DNA of 64,000 bases. Source: Thermorudis peleae. GTDB lineage: Bacteria > Chloroflexota > Chloroflexia > Thermomicrobiales > Thermomicrobiaceae. The notes under the pieces are model-generated. The model was not told the DNA's origin, made no database searches, and was given only the letters and a program-made list of their open reading frames with translations. Positions 49,975 to 59,091 of this stretch are shown here, piece after piece (positions within the stretch are counted from its first letter, which is position 1; each line of letters opens with the position of its first letter). A program made the translations under genes and the position numbers. The stretch is from assembly GCF_000744775.1 (NCBI RefSeq), contig NZ_JQMP01000003.1, positions 186,001-250,000 of the forward strand, given 5' to 3'.

Positions 49975-52776
49975 CTAGACGCGTGCAGCCCGCTCAGGCA
50001 CGCCCTGGAGTGCCTCGGCCAGGATCCGCGCCTGCTCCCGCTCGTGCAACTCGGCGAACCCTTCGGCCGGGCTGGAGCGCTCCGGCCGCCCAACGTAGCG
50101 CAGCGGCCGGTCACCAAGCAGCGCTTGCAGCCGCGGCTGGATGAACGTCCAGGCGCCCATGTTCTTCGGCTCTTCCTGCAGCCAAATCCAGTCGACTGCC
50201 TGCCGGTAGCGCGCGATGACGTCAGCCAACTCCGCCTCTGGGAAGGGGTAGAGCTGCTCCACCCGCACCACTGCGACCTGCTGCTTGGCTTTCTCCCAAA
50301 GCGGGCTCGTGACAAGATCAACGAACACCTTGCCGCTGCAGAAGACGACGCGGGCAATGTCGTCAGGATGGCTGCGGGCTTCGGCGTCGTCAAGCACCGG
50401 CTGGAACGTCCCTTGGGCCAACTCGCTCAGGGCTGAGGCTGCCTTTGGATGCCGCAGCAAGCTCTTCGGCGTCATGACGATGAGCGGGCGCGGCATCACA
50501 CGGAGCAGTAATGCCTGCCGCCGCAGCAGGTGGAAGTACTGCGCTGCCGTCGTGCAGTTGGCAACACGGATATTCTCTTCAGCAGCCAGCTGCAGGAATC
50601 GCTCGAGACGCGCACTGGAATGCTCTGGCCCCTGGCCTTCATAGCCGTGCGGCAGGAGCAAGACCATGCCCGAATCCTGGTGCCACTTCGCCCGGCCACT
50701 CACGATGAACTGGTCGATGATCACCTGGGCAACGTTGGCAAAGTCGCCGAACTGGGCCTCCCACAGCACCAGTGCCTCTGGCGCTTGCACGCTGTAGCCG
50801 TACTCGAAGCCAAGCGGCGCCGCTTCCGAAAGCGGGCTGTTGTGCACGTCGAAGCTCGCGCGCGCTGCTGGCAAGTGCTGCAAGGGGACGTAGCGCTCGT
50901 TGGTTTCGACGTCGAAGAAAGCGATGTGGCGCTGGCTGAAGGTGCCGCGAATCGTATCCTGGCCAGTCAAGCGGATCGGGATGCCGTCAGCCAGGATCGC
51001 GGCAAAGGCCAGCAGTTCGGCATGCGCCCAGTCAACCGGGCCATCGCCCTCGCCCACCTCGAGCCGCCGCTGGAGTTGACGGCGCAGCTTCGGATTGAGA
51101 TGGAACGTTTCTGGTAATGCGTGGGCTTGGCGGTTGAACTCGCGCAGGCGCTCAAGCGGCACGGCGGTCTGAATCTCGAGCGCTCGCCCGTTGCTGCCCA
51201 CCAGCCCATTCCCGCTGACGCCATCAGCATGCTGGGCCAACTCCTGGCGAATCTGCTGCAACGTGCCCAGCGCCTCCTGCACCATCTGCTCGGCTTGCTC
51301 GACCGTGACAAGCCCTTCGCTGGCAAGCCGCTCCGCCCAGATTGCCCGCACCGTCGGGTGCTTCGTGATCGTCTCGTAGAGCACGGGCTGGGTGAAGCTT
51401 GGCTCGTCACCCTCGTTGTGCCCCCACCGCCGATAGCCGATCATGTCGATCAAGATGTCCTTATGGAAGGCCTGGCGATAGGCGAAGGCAATGCGTGTGG
51501 CGATCAGGCATGCCTCGGGATCGTCAGCGTTGACATGGATGACCGGGATCTCGTAGCCGCGCGCGATATCGCTTGCGTACTGCGTCGAGCGGCCTTCCCA
51601 TGGCTCCGTCGTATATCCGAGCTGGTTATTGACGATGATATGCACGGTGCCACCGGTGGTATAACCCGGCAACTGTGCCAGGTTGAGCGTTTCGGCAACG
51701 ATACCCTCGCCAGGGAAGGCAGCGTCGCCATGGATCAAGACTGGCAAGCACGCATCGGCTGAACGCTTCGGCGCGCCTGGCGCTGAACGGTCATCCTGGA
51801 GCGCGCGGGCCATGCCTTCAAGCACCGGGTTGACAAATTCAAGATGGCTTGGGTTATTGGCAAGCACGACATGTACCGGCAAGCCATCACCGGCGGGACG
51901 GTCGGCCCCAAGGTGATACTTCACGTCGCCGGTATACCCGAACGTGCCGCCGCCTGCCTCAGAAACAGGCTCGCGATGGTGCAGCCCCATAAACTCAGCG
52001 ATGATCGCTTCATATGGCTTCCCGAGCACGTGCGCCAGCACGTTCAACCGCCCGCGGTGCGCCATGCCAAGCGCCACTGTGGGAATACCGTTGAGTGCTG
52101 CCGAGCGCACGAGGAGATCGAGCATTGGCACGAGCATGTCGTTGCCTTCAATCGAGAAGCGCTTCTGCCCGACGAAGGCGCGGTGCAGGAACCGCTCAAA
52201 GACCTCCACCTGGGTCAGTCGCTCGAGCAAGGCCCGCTTTTCCTCCGGCGACAGCGGCGTTGCATAGCGCCCTGATTCGACAGCGTCAAGCAGCCAGCGC
52301 CGCTCAGCCGGCGCCTCGACATGGCCGAAGTCGTAGCCGATCGTGCCGCAGTAGACGTGGCGCAGCCGCGCAATCGCCTCGGCCGCATTCGCCGCGCCCT
52401 CGCTGAGCGGCCCTCCGACGACGCTCGCCGGCAAGGCCGCCAGGTCGGCTTCGGACAGCCCGTGGCTTGCGAGCTCGAGGGCAGGGTCGCCTGGCGGCGG
52501 CGATCCCAACGGGTCAAGGCGCGCGGCCAGATGGCCACGATGTCGAATGGCCTGGGCCAGGTTCACTGCCGCGACCACTTTGCTCAGATCAAAAACCGGC
52601 GCCACCCGACCATCTGGCGGCGCCGGCGCAGCCAACTCCTGCACGAGGCGAGGGCCCCAGTGTGCGAAGAAGGCTTGCCACGCCGGATCAACCGCATGCG
52701 GGTCACGCTGATACTGCTCGTAGAGGTCCAGGAGATACCCGAGGTTGATTCCTGTAAACTGCCGTGTGATTTGCAT
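49975..52776 (-). CDS. sucA: 2-Oxoglutarate dehydrogenase E1 component
   Basis: A 933-residue thiamine-diphosphate enzyme, matching the E. coli SucA length. The N terminus (GINLGYLLDLYEQYQRDPHA) is the E2-binding region. The ThDP site is seen in GMAHRGRLNVLAHVLGKP, HGDAAFPGEGIVAETLN and the NNQLGYTT stretch. The C-terminal transketolase-like domain has the FEYGYSV and VLWEAQFGDFANVAQVIIDQ motifs of 2-oxoglutarate dehydrogenase. The ATG at 52776 with GGTGGGT just upstream fits the family start; a much longer in-frame extension is Arg/Gly-rich and not credible. It heads the sucA-sucB-hydrolase operon. A paired direct repeat lies about 170-205 nt upstream. Confidence 0.95.
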   Translation of the reverse strand: MQITRQFTGINLGYLLDLYEQYQRDPHAVDPAWQAFFAHWGPRLVQELAAPAPPDGRVAPVFDLSKVVAAVNLAQAIRHRGHLAARLDPLGSPPPGDPALELASHGLSEADLAALPASVVGGPLSEGAANAAEAIARLRHVYCGTIGYDFGHVEAPAERRWLLDAVESGRYATPLSPEEKRALLERLTQVEVFERFLHRAFVGQKRFSIEGNDMLVPMLDLLVRSAALNGIPTVALGMAHRGRLNVLAHVLGKPYEAIIAEFMGLHHREPVSEAGGGTFGYTGDVKYHLGADRPAGDGLPVHVVLANNPSHLEFVNPVLEGMARALQDDRSAPGAPKRSADACLPVLIHGDAAFPGEGIVAETLNLAQLPGYTTGGTVHIIVNNQLGYTTEPWEGRSTQYASDIARGYEIPVIHVNADDPEACLIATRIAFAYRQAFHKDILIDMIGYRRWGHNEGDEPSFTQPVLYETITKHPTVRAIWAERLASEGLVTVEQAEQMVQEALGTLQQIRQELAQHADGVSGNGLVGSNGRALEIQTAVPLERLREFNRQAHALPETFHLNPKLRRQLQRRLEVGEGDGPVDWAHAELLAFAAILADGIPIRLTGQDTIRGTFSQRHIAFFDVETNERYVPLQHLPAARASFDVHNSPLSEAAPLGFEYGYSVQAPEALVLWEAQFGDFANVAQVIIDQFIVSGRAKWHQDSGMVLLLPHGYEGQGPEHSSARLERFLQLAAEENIRVANCTTAAQYFHLLRRQALLLRVMPRPLIVMTPKSLLRHPKAASALSELAQGTFQPVLDDAEARSHPDDIARVVFCSGKVFVDLVTSPLWEKAKQQVAVVRVEQLYPFPEAELADVIARYRQAVDWIWLQEEPKNMGAWTFIQPRLQALLGDRPLRYVGRPERSSPAEGFAELHEREQARILAEALQGVPERAARV

Positions 52777-52812
52777 TGGTCTACCCACCCACCTCCGTGC
52801 ACTGGCCTTCGT

Positions 52813-52851
52813 GCCTCCCAGATACCGGCAGGCATCCCCCACCTGGGAGGC
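52813..52851 (-). promoter_or_regulatory. Leader hairpin ahead of sucA
   Basis: GCCTCCCAG and CTGGGAGGC form a 9-bp perfect stem with a 21-nt loop, 37-75 nt before the sucA start. It may be a leader structure or a terminator of transcription from upstream. Confidence 0.4.
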
Positions 52852-52943
52852 TGGGCAGGGCCACCGCCATCTGAGGGCGCGTAACCCTCCCCCGGCACGA
52901 GGTGCCGCAACAACAATGATACTCGAGATGGGGCATTTGTGGG

Positions 52944-52980
52944 GCATTCAGCTTATCGCTCGGGCGCATTCACCTTATCG
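52944..52980 (-). promoter_or_regulatory. 22-bp-spaced direct repeat upstream of sucAB
   Basis: GCATTCAnCTTATCG occurs twice (52944-52958 and 52966-52980), differing at one base, with starts exactly 22 bp apart, two turns of the helix. This spacing suggests two copies of one regulator bound side by side. It lies in the 333-nt gap between the copper operon and sucA. Confidence 0.55.
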
Positions 52981-53109
52981 TGTGGTGGCTTTCCTGCCTG
53001 CCTACCCAGACACAGGGCCAGGGACCGATCTCCCAGCCTCTGGCCCTGTGCCGTCACCGATCGGCTCCGGATGGCGCATCGCGCGCGACGCACCCCGCAG
53101 CTGATCGGG

Positions 53110-54915
53110 TCACCGGCGAGGGCTGCCGCTCCCAACCGAGAGGCGCTGGCGCTGGCTGGCCGCTGGCACCACCGCGCGCCACCGCAGCCCGCCCACGATG
53201 CTGACAACGCCGCCGAGGACCACACCCGCGCCAACCAGCCAGACCAGCCACCCTGGCCGGGGCGCGGTCCAGGGCGCCGGCGGTGGTGTAGTGCCGATTG
53301 TCACCTGCCCAACGGCGCGCCAGTCGGTCATCCCCGGCCGGCGCACGATCAGCTCAAGCTCCCACGTTCCAGCCAGGCTCAGCTGACTGCCAACGGCGCT
53401 GAAACGCTGGCCACCGAGCGGCATCAGCGCCACTTCCTGCTCGCTCGTCGCGAGATCGCGCGGGGCAACCCGCAGCAGCACCTGGGTGGCAGGGTTCGCT
53501 GCCCCTGGCACCGCAACGTCTGCGGTATAGCGGTTCGGGCCAGCCATCCCCGGCTCGATCGTCAGGTACACCTGGCCGTGCTCGCCCGCGAGGGTGACAG
53601 CCACGCGCCCAGCCCGCGCCTCCACGACACTGCGCGCCGGCGGCAGGCTGACCAGGAGTCCCGTCACGGCCAATACCCCAAGGCCCAATGCGGCCTCCAG
53701 TACGAGGGTGCGCGCGAACCAGTGCGGGCCCTCAGCAAGCCGCGGCAGCGCAACCCATCGGTGGAGCGCAGCCAGCGCCAGCATCAGCACGACGAGCCCA
53801 AGCTTGACCGCCAGCGTCTGTCCATACGCGGTGGTCAGCCCGTCCGGTGTGCCGACGTCGAGCCAGGTCGCGTAGAGGCCGGTGAGCACAAGCGCGACCA
53901 CACTCCCGAGAAACAGCGCCGAGCCCCGCTGCACCGCGGCGACAACGCGCGGCCGGTCACTCAGCGCCCGCAGCGTACCGAGCGTCAAGCTGACCACGAT
54001 CACGCCACCGACCCAGCAACTCGCAGCCACGAGGTGCACGAGATCGGCCAGTACGGCAACGGGTGCGCCCACCGGCTGCGCCGCAGCGTGGCTCATCGCC
54101 GCCTGGACCAGCGCCGCCAGCCCCGCACCCCCCTCGACGATCCACCCGCGCCGCAGCCACAGTCCAACGCCCGCACCAGCGAGCGCGAGCAGGGCGAGCC
54201 CAAGCAACTGGCCGGCTTGGGTCGCGACCAGCGCCTGCCACACGGCTGCCGGGCCAAAACGGTGACGGCCGGTCAGCGCCTGGGCGAGCACGACCAGCCC
54301 CGTGCCGCTCAGAGCAAGCAGCCAGGCGACGGTTGCGGCACGCCAGACGCGCTGGGCAAGGCGGTCGGCCGCGGCTGCCTGCTCGACGGCGCGACGGATC
54401 AGCGCCCAACTGAGGAGGATGCCCAGCAGCCCTGCCAGGCCGATCGCGCGCAGCCCACGGGCCACGGCCGCGAGCCAGATCGGCGGGCCACTCGGTGCTG
54501 GCGGCGGCGGAGCAGGCACGACCGGCGCACTGCCAACGGTGAAGGCGACCAGCCCGCCCGTTTGGTGTCCGTCCAGCGTGGAGACGGTCACCCACTGCAC
54601 GGTATAGGTGCCGGGCGGCAGCGTGGCAGGGAGCGGCAACACCAGGCTGTCAGCGGTAGGGCCGGGATGACTCGGCGCTGTCTGGACAGGTCGCCCCTGA
54701 GCGTCGAAGAGCTGGGCGTAGCTGTCCTGGGGCGCGATCGGCTCGGTGAACCAGAGGGTGACAGCAGCCGGTGGCGTCGGGAGGACGGCATTGGCGGGCG
54801 GGTCGCTGCGGGCGAGCAGGGCGTGGGCCATGACCAGCCCACGCCCCTCTCCGAGCGCGCACCCCATCCCAAGCAACAGGGCGAGGACAATCCCGCCCCA
54901 GCGGTGGGGACGCAT
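53110..54915 (-). CDS. CopC-CopD fusion copper-handling membrane protein
   Basis: A 601-residue protein. A signal sequence (about residues 1-33) is followed by a CopC domain whose mature N terminus begins with the copper ligand His (AHALLARSDPPANAVL), with VSTLDGHQTGGLVAFTV as the other conserved segment. A Pro-rich linker leads to eight helices of a CopD domain (about 165-450), with the family's Trp/His motif HLVAASCWVGGVIVVSL. Then comes an extracytoplasmic beta domain and a last helix. Proteins of this YcnJ type bind copper outside and import it or pass it to cuproenzymes. It starts 4 nt after the upstream gene, in one operon. Confidence 0.9.
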   Translation of the reverse strand: MRPHRWGGIVLALLLGMGCALGEGRGLVMAHALLARSDPPANAVLPTPPAAVTLWFTEPIAPQDSYAQLFDAQGRPVQTAPSHPGPTADSLVLPLPATLPPGTYTVQWVTVSTLDGHQTGGLVAFTVGSAPVVPAPPPPAPSGPPIWLAAVARGLRAIGLAGLLGILLSWALIRRAVEQAAAADRLAQRVWRAATVAWLLALSGTGLVVLAQALTGRHRFGPAAVWQALVATQAGQLLGLALLALAGAGVGLWLRRGWIVEGGAGLAALVQAAMSHAAAQPVGAPVAVLADLVHLVAASCWVGGVIVVSLTLGTLRALSDRPRVVAAVQRGSALFLGSVVALVLTGLYATWLDVGTPDGLTTAYGQTLAVKLGLVVLMLALAALHRWVALPRLAEGPHWFARTLVLEAALGLGVLAVTGLLVSLPPARSVVEARAGRVAVTLAGEHGQVYLTIEPGMAGPNRYTADVAVPGAANPATQVLLRVAPRDLATSEQEVALMPLGGQRFSAVGSQLSLAGTWELELIVRRPGMTDWRAVGQVTIGTTPPPAPWTAPRPGWLVWLVGAGVVLGGVVSIVGGLRWRAVVPAASQRQRLSVGSGSPRR

Positions 54916-54919
54916 CGCG

Positions 54920-55579
54920 TCAGTCTCCGCTCTGGCCCGGTGCCACTCGCGGTGCGGGGCGCATCGCCTGCGCCCGCCGCGCCGCCAGCAGCCCGCCAAG
55001 TCCAGCGATCAGGCCGAGCACGCCGACGACGAGGCCAGCAATGCCGAGCAGCCGCGCCTGATCCGCCGTGTGCTGGGCCTGCATGGTCATGTCGTGGACG
55101 GCCGCCAGCGGTGGTACCGCCGCCGGGAAGGTCAGCGTGCTGCGATCCTGCACAGGCGAGAAGGTAGTCGGGCTACTGGTAAAGCGCTCGTCAACGGACG
55201 TGCCGTTGATCGTGCCGAAGATGTGGAACGTGTAGTCGCCCGGCTGCGTTGGGATGAAATCGGCGGTGTACGAGCCAGGCTTGCCGTAGACCGCCCGCAA
55301 GGTCAAGGGCATGCGCTGCCCGCCGAAGAGTACTTCGGCCTTCAGCGTCTTCTCCAACCCTTCGACCGGCTTGGCATCCTGCCCTTCCCCTTGCGTCACC
55401 CGCAGGTCAAGGCCGTTCGGCTCATCGGCAATCGCAGGCTCATTGCGAAAGCCGACCGTTAGGGTGTATGGGCCAACATCGCGATGCTCATGGGCACTGG
55501 CCAGCCCGACAACGCTCACCAGCATGCTCACGGCGAGCGCCAGTGCCGCCAGCATGCGCAACCACCGCGCACCACGCAT
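54920..55579 (-). CDS. Secreted FixH/YtkA-like protein of the copper operon
   Basis: A 219-residue exported protein: signal peptide ending at GLASAHEH (about residue 30), a beta-sandwich of about 130 residues (GPYTLTVGFRNEPAIADEPN..., GSYTADFIPTQPGDYTFHIFGTINGT), and one C-terminal transmembrane helix (about 183-203) with a short basic tail. The His-Glu-His right after the predicted cleavage site is a likely metal-binding N terminus. The fold description is by resemblance to FixH/YtkA-like domains. It sits between two copper-type genes, so it probably binds or delivers copper outside the membrane. Confidence 0.8.
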   Translation of the reverse strand: MRGARWLRMLAALALAVSMLVSVVGLASAHEHRDVGPYTLTVGFRNEPAIADEPNGLDLRVTQGEGQDAKPVEGLEKTLKAEVLFGGQRMPLTLRAVYGKPGSYTADFIPTQPGDYTFHIFGTINGTSVDERFTSSPTTFSPVQDRSTLTFPAAVPPLAAVHDMTMQAQHTADQARLLGIAGLVVGVLGLIAGLGGLLAARRAQAMRPAPRVAPGQSGD

Positions 55580-55611
55580 GACTGCTGCTCCTTTCGCGCT
55601 TTCGTTCGCGT

Positions 55612-56163
55612 TTACCCGACAGAAACTACTGCGAGTGGTCGTGCGTGGATCACGCGCGGGGGCGGCGGATCAGGGGTGACCGAGCGGCCTTGTCCCATCA
55701 GGGGTGCACCGAAGAGGACGCCCAGTTGATCACGACGACGAAGCAGCCAGGCCAGCGCCAGCGCCGCAGCCAGCGCCTCGCCGAACGCTGGCGTCACGGC
55801 CGGCGCCTGCAACTGAGGCCCGCTCGCCGTCGCCAGAGGACCCTGCACCTGGCGGCCCGCTGGCGTTTCAGCCAGAGGACCGCCGTGGTAGTGGCCAGGC
55901 AAGAGAAACAGCACGTGCGGGTGGGGCAGGACGTCGCCACATTGGCATGTCGTGGGAAACGTCAGGAGGCCGCACAGTAGCGCAAGGGTGAGCACGACAC
56001 GCAGGCCACGCGGAGCACGCACCCGGCCAGTTGACGCTGCTACCTGGGTGAGCGCTGCCTGGCTGACGGATGCAACAGCCCCAGCGGCAAGCCACACGCC
56101 ACCGCCGGTGGTAAGGTCAGCAGTGGAAATGGTCGGCAGGTTGCTCGTCAGTCCAAGGCACAT
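55612..56163 (-). CDS. Cys/His-rich membrane protein at the head of the copper operon
   Basis: A 183-residue protein of no recognised family. A hydrophobic helix at about residues 55-70 (LRVVLTLALLCGLLTF) is followed at once by PTTCQCGDVLPHPHVLFLLP and GHYHGG, which offer C-x-C, H-x-H and H-x-H metal sites. A second, Ala/Leu-rich hydrophobic segment lies at about 130-142. Such clustered thiol and imidazole ligands suit Cu(I)/Cu(II). The start at 56163 has only a weak ribosome binding site. A possible -10 (TATAGT, minus strand, near 56208-56213) coincides with a 15-bp imperfect palindrome at 56199-56213 that may be its operator. Confidence 0.65.
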   Translation of the reverse strand: MCLGLTSNLPTISTADLTTGGGVWLAAGAVASVSQAALTQVAASTGRVRAPRGLRVVLTLALLCGLLTFPTTCQCGDVLPHPHVLFLLPGHYHGGPLAETPAGRQVQGPLATASGPQLQAPAVTPAFGEALAAALALAWLLRRRDQLGVLFGAPLMGQGRSVTPDPPPPRVIHARPLAVVSVG

Positions 56164-56236
56164 TGGTCAGTCCGCCAGGGCCAAGCCTGCCGCCGTCGCT
56201 ATGGTAACTATAGGCGAACGCACCGCGACCGTGTCG

Positions 56237-57511
56237 TCAGGAAAAGCTTGACGCATGCGACTGCAGTATGCCGGCCGCCTCAACCGCCGCTCGCACGGCC
56301 GCTGGCGAGTAGACTGTCGCTGGGTCAACGGCGTGCGTCATTGCTGCCACACGCTGCTGGGCCAGTACCGCATCCTGCCAGGTGAGCTGGCTGTAGGCCT
56401 CCCAGACGTCCTCGCCGACTGCTTGCTGGAGGCGGAAGGTAGTAAAGTCGTACATTGGCCGCAGGTCGGCATCGCGCGCCTGCTGGTACCAGGCAAGCGC
56501 CTCGGCTTCTGACCATTCGCCACTCCACCAGCGATCGAGCGCGTGCGCGAGCAGGCGAGCGCTCCGCATGGCGTCGCCGATGCCCTGGACGGAATGCGGA
56601 TCTTTATGGCACCCGGCATCACCGACGAGCGCCCACCCTGGGCCTGCGGCAGTGCGGAAGAAATTCGGCAATTCGCCGGTGCCGTAGATCGGTGTCTCCT
56701 GGCGCGCCAATCCGACACGGTCCCAGATTTCAGGCCAGCAGCGCAACCCTTCCCAGAACCAGCGCCGCGCGTTGCGCCGCATCCGCGGGAACGCCGTGTG
56801 GTCAACACCAAAGCCAACGAGCGTCAGGCCATGGTCAGCGGGGAAGAGGAACGCCGCCGCATAGCGTGCAGCAAGTGCGGGGAACTCGCCACTCACGGCA
56901 AACGCACTCGGTGGGCTATCGATCGGCACGTCAGCGCAATAGGTGTAATACCAGGCGTAGAGGGGCGGAACAGCGTCGTACGTTGCGGCCTTGACCGCCT
57001 TGGCGACGAACGACGCTCGACCATCGGCCCCGATCACGATGCGACCGCGGGCTTCGTGCTCAGCCCGTGAGCGGCGCAGCCGATAGCGCACGCCACAGAC
57101 ACGGCCATCGTCCCACAGGAGGCCGGTCACCTGGGCCTCTTCGCGCACGGTGATCAGCGGATGCTCGGCCGCGCGAGCGAGCACAAGCGGATCGAGCACC
57201 TCGCGCCGGATGCAGAGTGCAAATGCGTGGCCAGCCTGCTCGGGAATCGGCGCAGCGACGTAGGGGAAGCGGATCCACTGCAGCCGGGGCGCCGGCACAG
57301 CGAGCACGGCATCGAGCGCGCCGATATCGCGCAGGACAGCCAGGGTATCTGGGAAGAAGAGGTGGGTTGACAGCGTCGGCCGGTTGACACGGTCGCGCTC
57401 GAGGACGAGCACTCGCGCGCCACGCTGCGCCAGGAGCACTGCAGTCGTCGCCCCGGCAAGCCGCCCTCCAACAAGAATAGCGTCGTAGTGCTCGGTGTCC
57501 CTTTGCAGCAT
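56237..57511 (-). CDS. FAD-dependent oxidoreductase, geranylgeranyl-reductase/monooxygenase-like
   Basis: A 424-residue flavoprotein of the PHBH-like class. The dinucleotide fold is at the N terminus (YDAILVGGRLAGATTAVLLAQRGARVLVLERD, in two parts). The DG motif GRIVIGADGRASFVAKAV lies near residue 158, and the second FAD motif GWALVGDAGCHKDPHSVQGIGDAM near 290. The RxGG-type first loop reads GGRLAGA instead of GxGxxG, as in some geranylgeranyl reductases and halogenases. Substrates may be isoprenoid lipids or aromatics. The ATG at 57511 has AAAGGGA upstream. It is divergent from mgtE. Confidence 0.87.
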   Translation of the reverse strand: MLQRDTEHYDAILVGGRLAGATTAVLLAQRGARVLVLERDRVNRPTLSTHLFFPDTLAVLRDIGALDAVLAVPAPRLQWIRFPYVAAPIPEQAGHAFALCIRREVLDPLVLARAAEHPLITVREEAQVTGLLWDDGRVCGVRYRLRRSRAEHEARGRIVIGADGRASFVAKAVKAATYDAVPPLYAWYYTYCADVPIDSPPSAFAVSGEFPALAARYAAAFLFPADHGLTLVGFGVDHTAFPRMRRNARRWFWEGLRCWPEIWDRVGLARQETPIYGTGELPNFFRTAAGPGWALVGDAGCHKDPHSVQGIGDAMRSARLLAHALDRWWSGEWSEAEALAWYQQARDADLRPMYDFTTFRLQQAVGEDVWEAYSQLTWQDAVLAQQRVAAMTHAVDPATVYSPAAVRAAVEAAGILQSHASSFS

Positions 57512-57563
57512 GCCAGTATCCCTTTCCCCACTCTGTAGTATCGCACGGGCTGGCAACCGATGA

Positions 57564-57592
57564 TTGCCGGCTCATGCCACGCGCTGTAGACT
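57564..57592 (+). promoter_or_regulatory. Promoter of mgtE
   Basis: TTGCCG, a 17-nt spacer and TAGACT, about 80 nt upstream of the mgtE start. Confidence 0.6.
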
Positions 57593-57670
57593 CGCCCAGG
57601 GCAGAGCAGCACCCTTCAAACGACCGGTTGCCGAGGCACTCCAGGGAAGCGTGAACGGAGAACGACGACC

Positions 57671-59026
57671 ATGGCGACGGAAATGGGACATGCCACGCTG
57701 CTCATCACCGCTATCACGCAGCATGACCGTGAAGCGCTTGAGCACACCCTGTGGCAGCTCGCCGAGCAGGGGGAGCTGGCTGCGGCACTTGAGCAACTCA
57801 GCCCTGACCAACTCCGGCAACTGGCTGACCTGCTGGGCGATGAGACCTTGAGTGACATTCTCTCGGAACTCGAGCCGGATGAAGCAGCGAGCGTGCTGGA
57901 ACGGCTCGGCTCAGCTGAGGCCGCCGACGTCCTCGAAGCCATGGCCCCCGACGATGCGGCCGATGTCCTCGCCCAGCTGGCGCCGGAGAATGCCAGCCAA
58001 ATCCTTGTCGCCATGGAACCGCTCGAGGCCGAAGAACTGAAGTCGTTGCTCGCCTACCCACCCGACTCCGCTGGCGGCCGGATGACGCCCGCGTTCGTCG
58101 CCCTCTCGCCTGATATCCGGGTTGACCAGGCGATCGCCGCACTGCGCACGCTGGCCCAAGCCGCCGAGACGATCTACTACGTCTACGTGACCGACGAGCA
58201 CGGTCACCTGCTCGGCGTCGTGTCGATGCGCGACCTCGTCCTCAGTCCGCCAGACCGCACCGTCGGCGAGATTATGGAAACTGACATTGTGAAAGTGCAG
58301 GCGACCGCTGACCAAGAAGAAGCGGCGCGCCTGCTGACCAGTGAGGGGCTGATCGCCCTCCCGGTGGTCGACGACCAGAACCGCTTGCTCGGCATCATTA
58401 CGGCGGACGACGTTGCCGACATCCTTGAACAGGAAGTGACCGAGGACATCGAGCGACTCGGCGGTTCCCAGCCGCTCGATATCCCTTACATGAAGGCCAG
58501 TCCGATCCTGCTCTGGCGCAAGCGAGTTGGTTGGCTGCTGCTCCTCTTTATCGCCGAGATGTACACCGGCACGGTGCTCCGCCACTTCCAGCGGGAAATT
58601 GAACAAGTCGTGGCACTGTCCTTCTTTGTCCCGTTGCTCATCGGCACCGGCGGGAATGCCGGTTCGCAGGTCGTGACGACGCTCGTGCGCGCGATGGCGC
58701 TGGAGAAGATTGGCCTCCGCGACATTCCGCGCATTATTCCCAAGGAATTTGCCACAGCGATGTTGCTCGGCGCCGTCATGGCACTAGCAGCCTTCGCCCG
58801 GGCAGAAATCTTACAAGTCGGCACGGTCGTCGCCCTGACGGTGGCCATCGCGATCTGGGGGATTGTTCTCTGGGCGGTGACCGTGGCATCCGTCTTGCCG
58901 TTGGTCTTGCGTCGTCTTGGTATTGATCCAGCGGTCGTTTCCTCGCCCTTCATCGCAACGCTCGTTGATGGGACGGGACTTGTCATCTACTTCACCGTTG
59001 CACGCGTGATGCTTGGTTTGCAGTGA
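57671..59026 (+). CDS. mgtE: Magnesium transporter MgtE
   Basis: A 451-residue Mg2+ channel. The N-terminal superhelical domain (about residues 15-135) has the acidic repeats LLGDETLSDILSELEPDEAA and LEAMAPDDAADVLAQL. Two CBS domains follow (about 140-255), with YYVYVTDEHGHLLGVVSMRDL and LIALPVVDDQNRLLGIITADD. A plug helix leads to five transmembrane helices with the selectivity loop FVPLLIGTGGNAGSQVVTTL and the conserved Asp in the last helices (FIATLVDGTGLVIYF). It opens when cytosolic Mg2+ is low. GGAGAAC precedes the ATG. No M-box leader was recognised in the 75 nt of leader. Confidence 0.96.
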   Translation: MATEMGHATLLITAITQHDREALEHTLWQLAEQGELAAALEQLSPDQLRQLADLLGDETLSDILSELEPDEAASVLERLGSAEAADVLEAMAPDDAADVLAQLAPENASQILVAMEPLEAEELKSLLAYPPDSAGGRMTPAFVALSPDIRVDQAIAALRTLAQAAETIYYVYVTDEHGHLLGVVSMRDLVLSPPDRTVGEIMETDIVKVQATADQEEAARLLTSEGLIALPVVDDQNRLLGIITADDVADILEQEVTEDIERLGGSQPLDIPYMKASPILLWRKRVGWLLLLFIAEMYTGTVLRHFQREIEQVVALSFFVPLLIGTGGNAGSQVVTTLVRAMALEKIGLRDIPRIIPKEFATAMLLGAVMALAAFARAEILQVGTVVALTVAIAIWGIVLWAVTVASVLPLVLRRLGIDPAVVSSPFIATLVDGTGLVIYFTVARVMLGLQ

Positions 59027-59091
59027 TAACAGCAGCGAGGCAGCCAGCGTATCCTTAGACACTGCAGAAGGCGGCAGTACGAAGGGAGTGT

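Larger units (their letters stand above)
52777..53109. other. Intergenic region between the copper operon and sucA
   Basis: No gene is seen. It holds the leader hairpin at 52813-52851, the direct repeats at 52944-52980, and probably the sucA promoter. A possible -10 box (TATCAT, minus strand, near 52920) has no good -35 partner. Confidence 0.5.
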
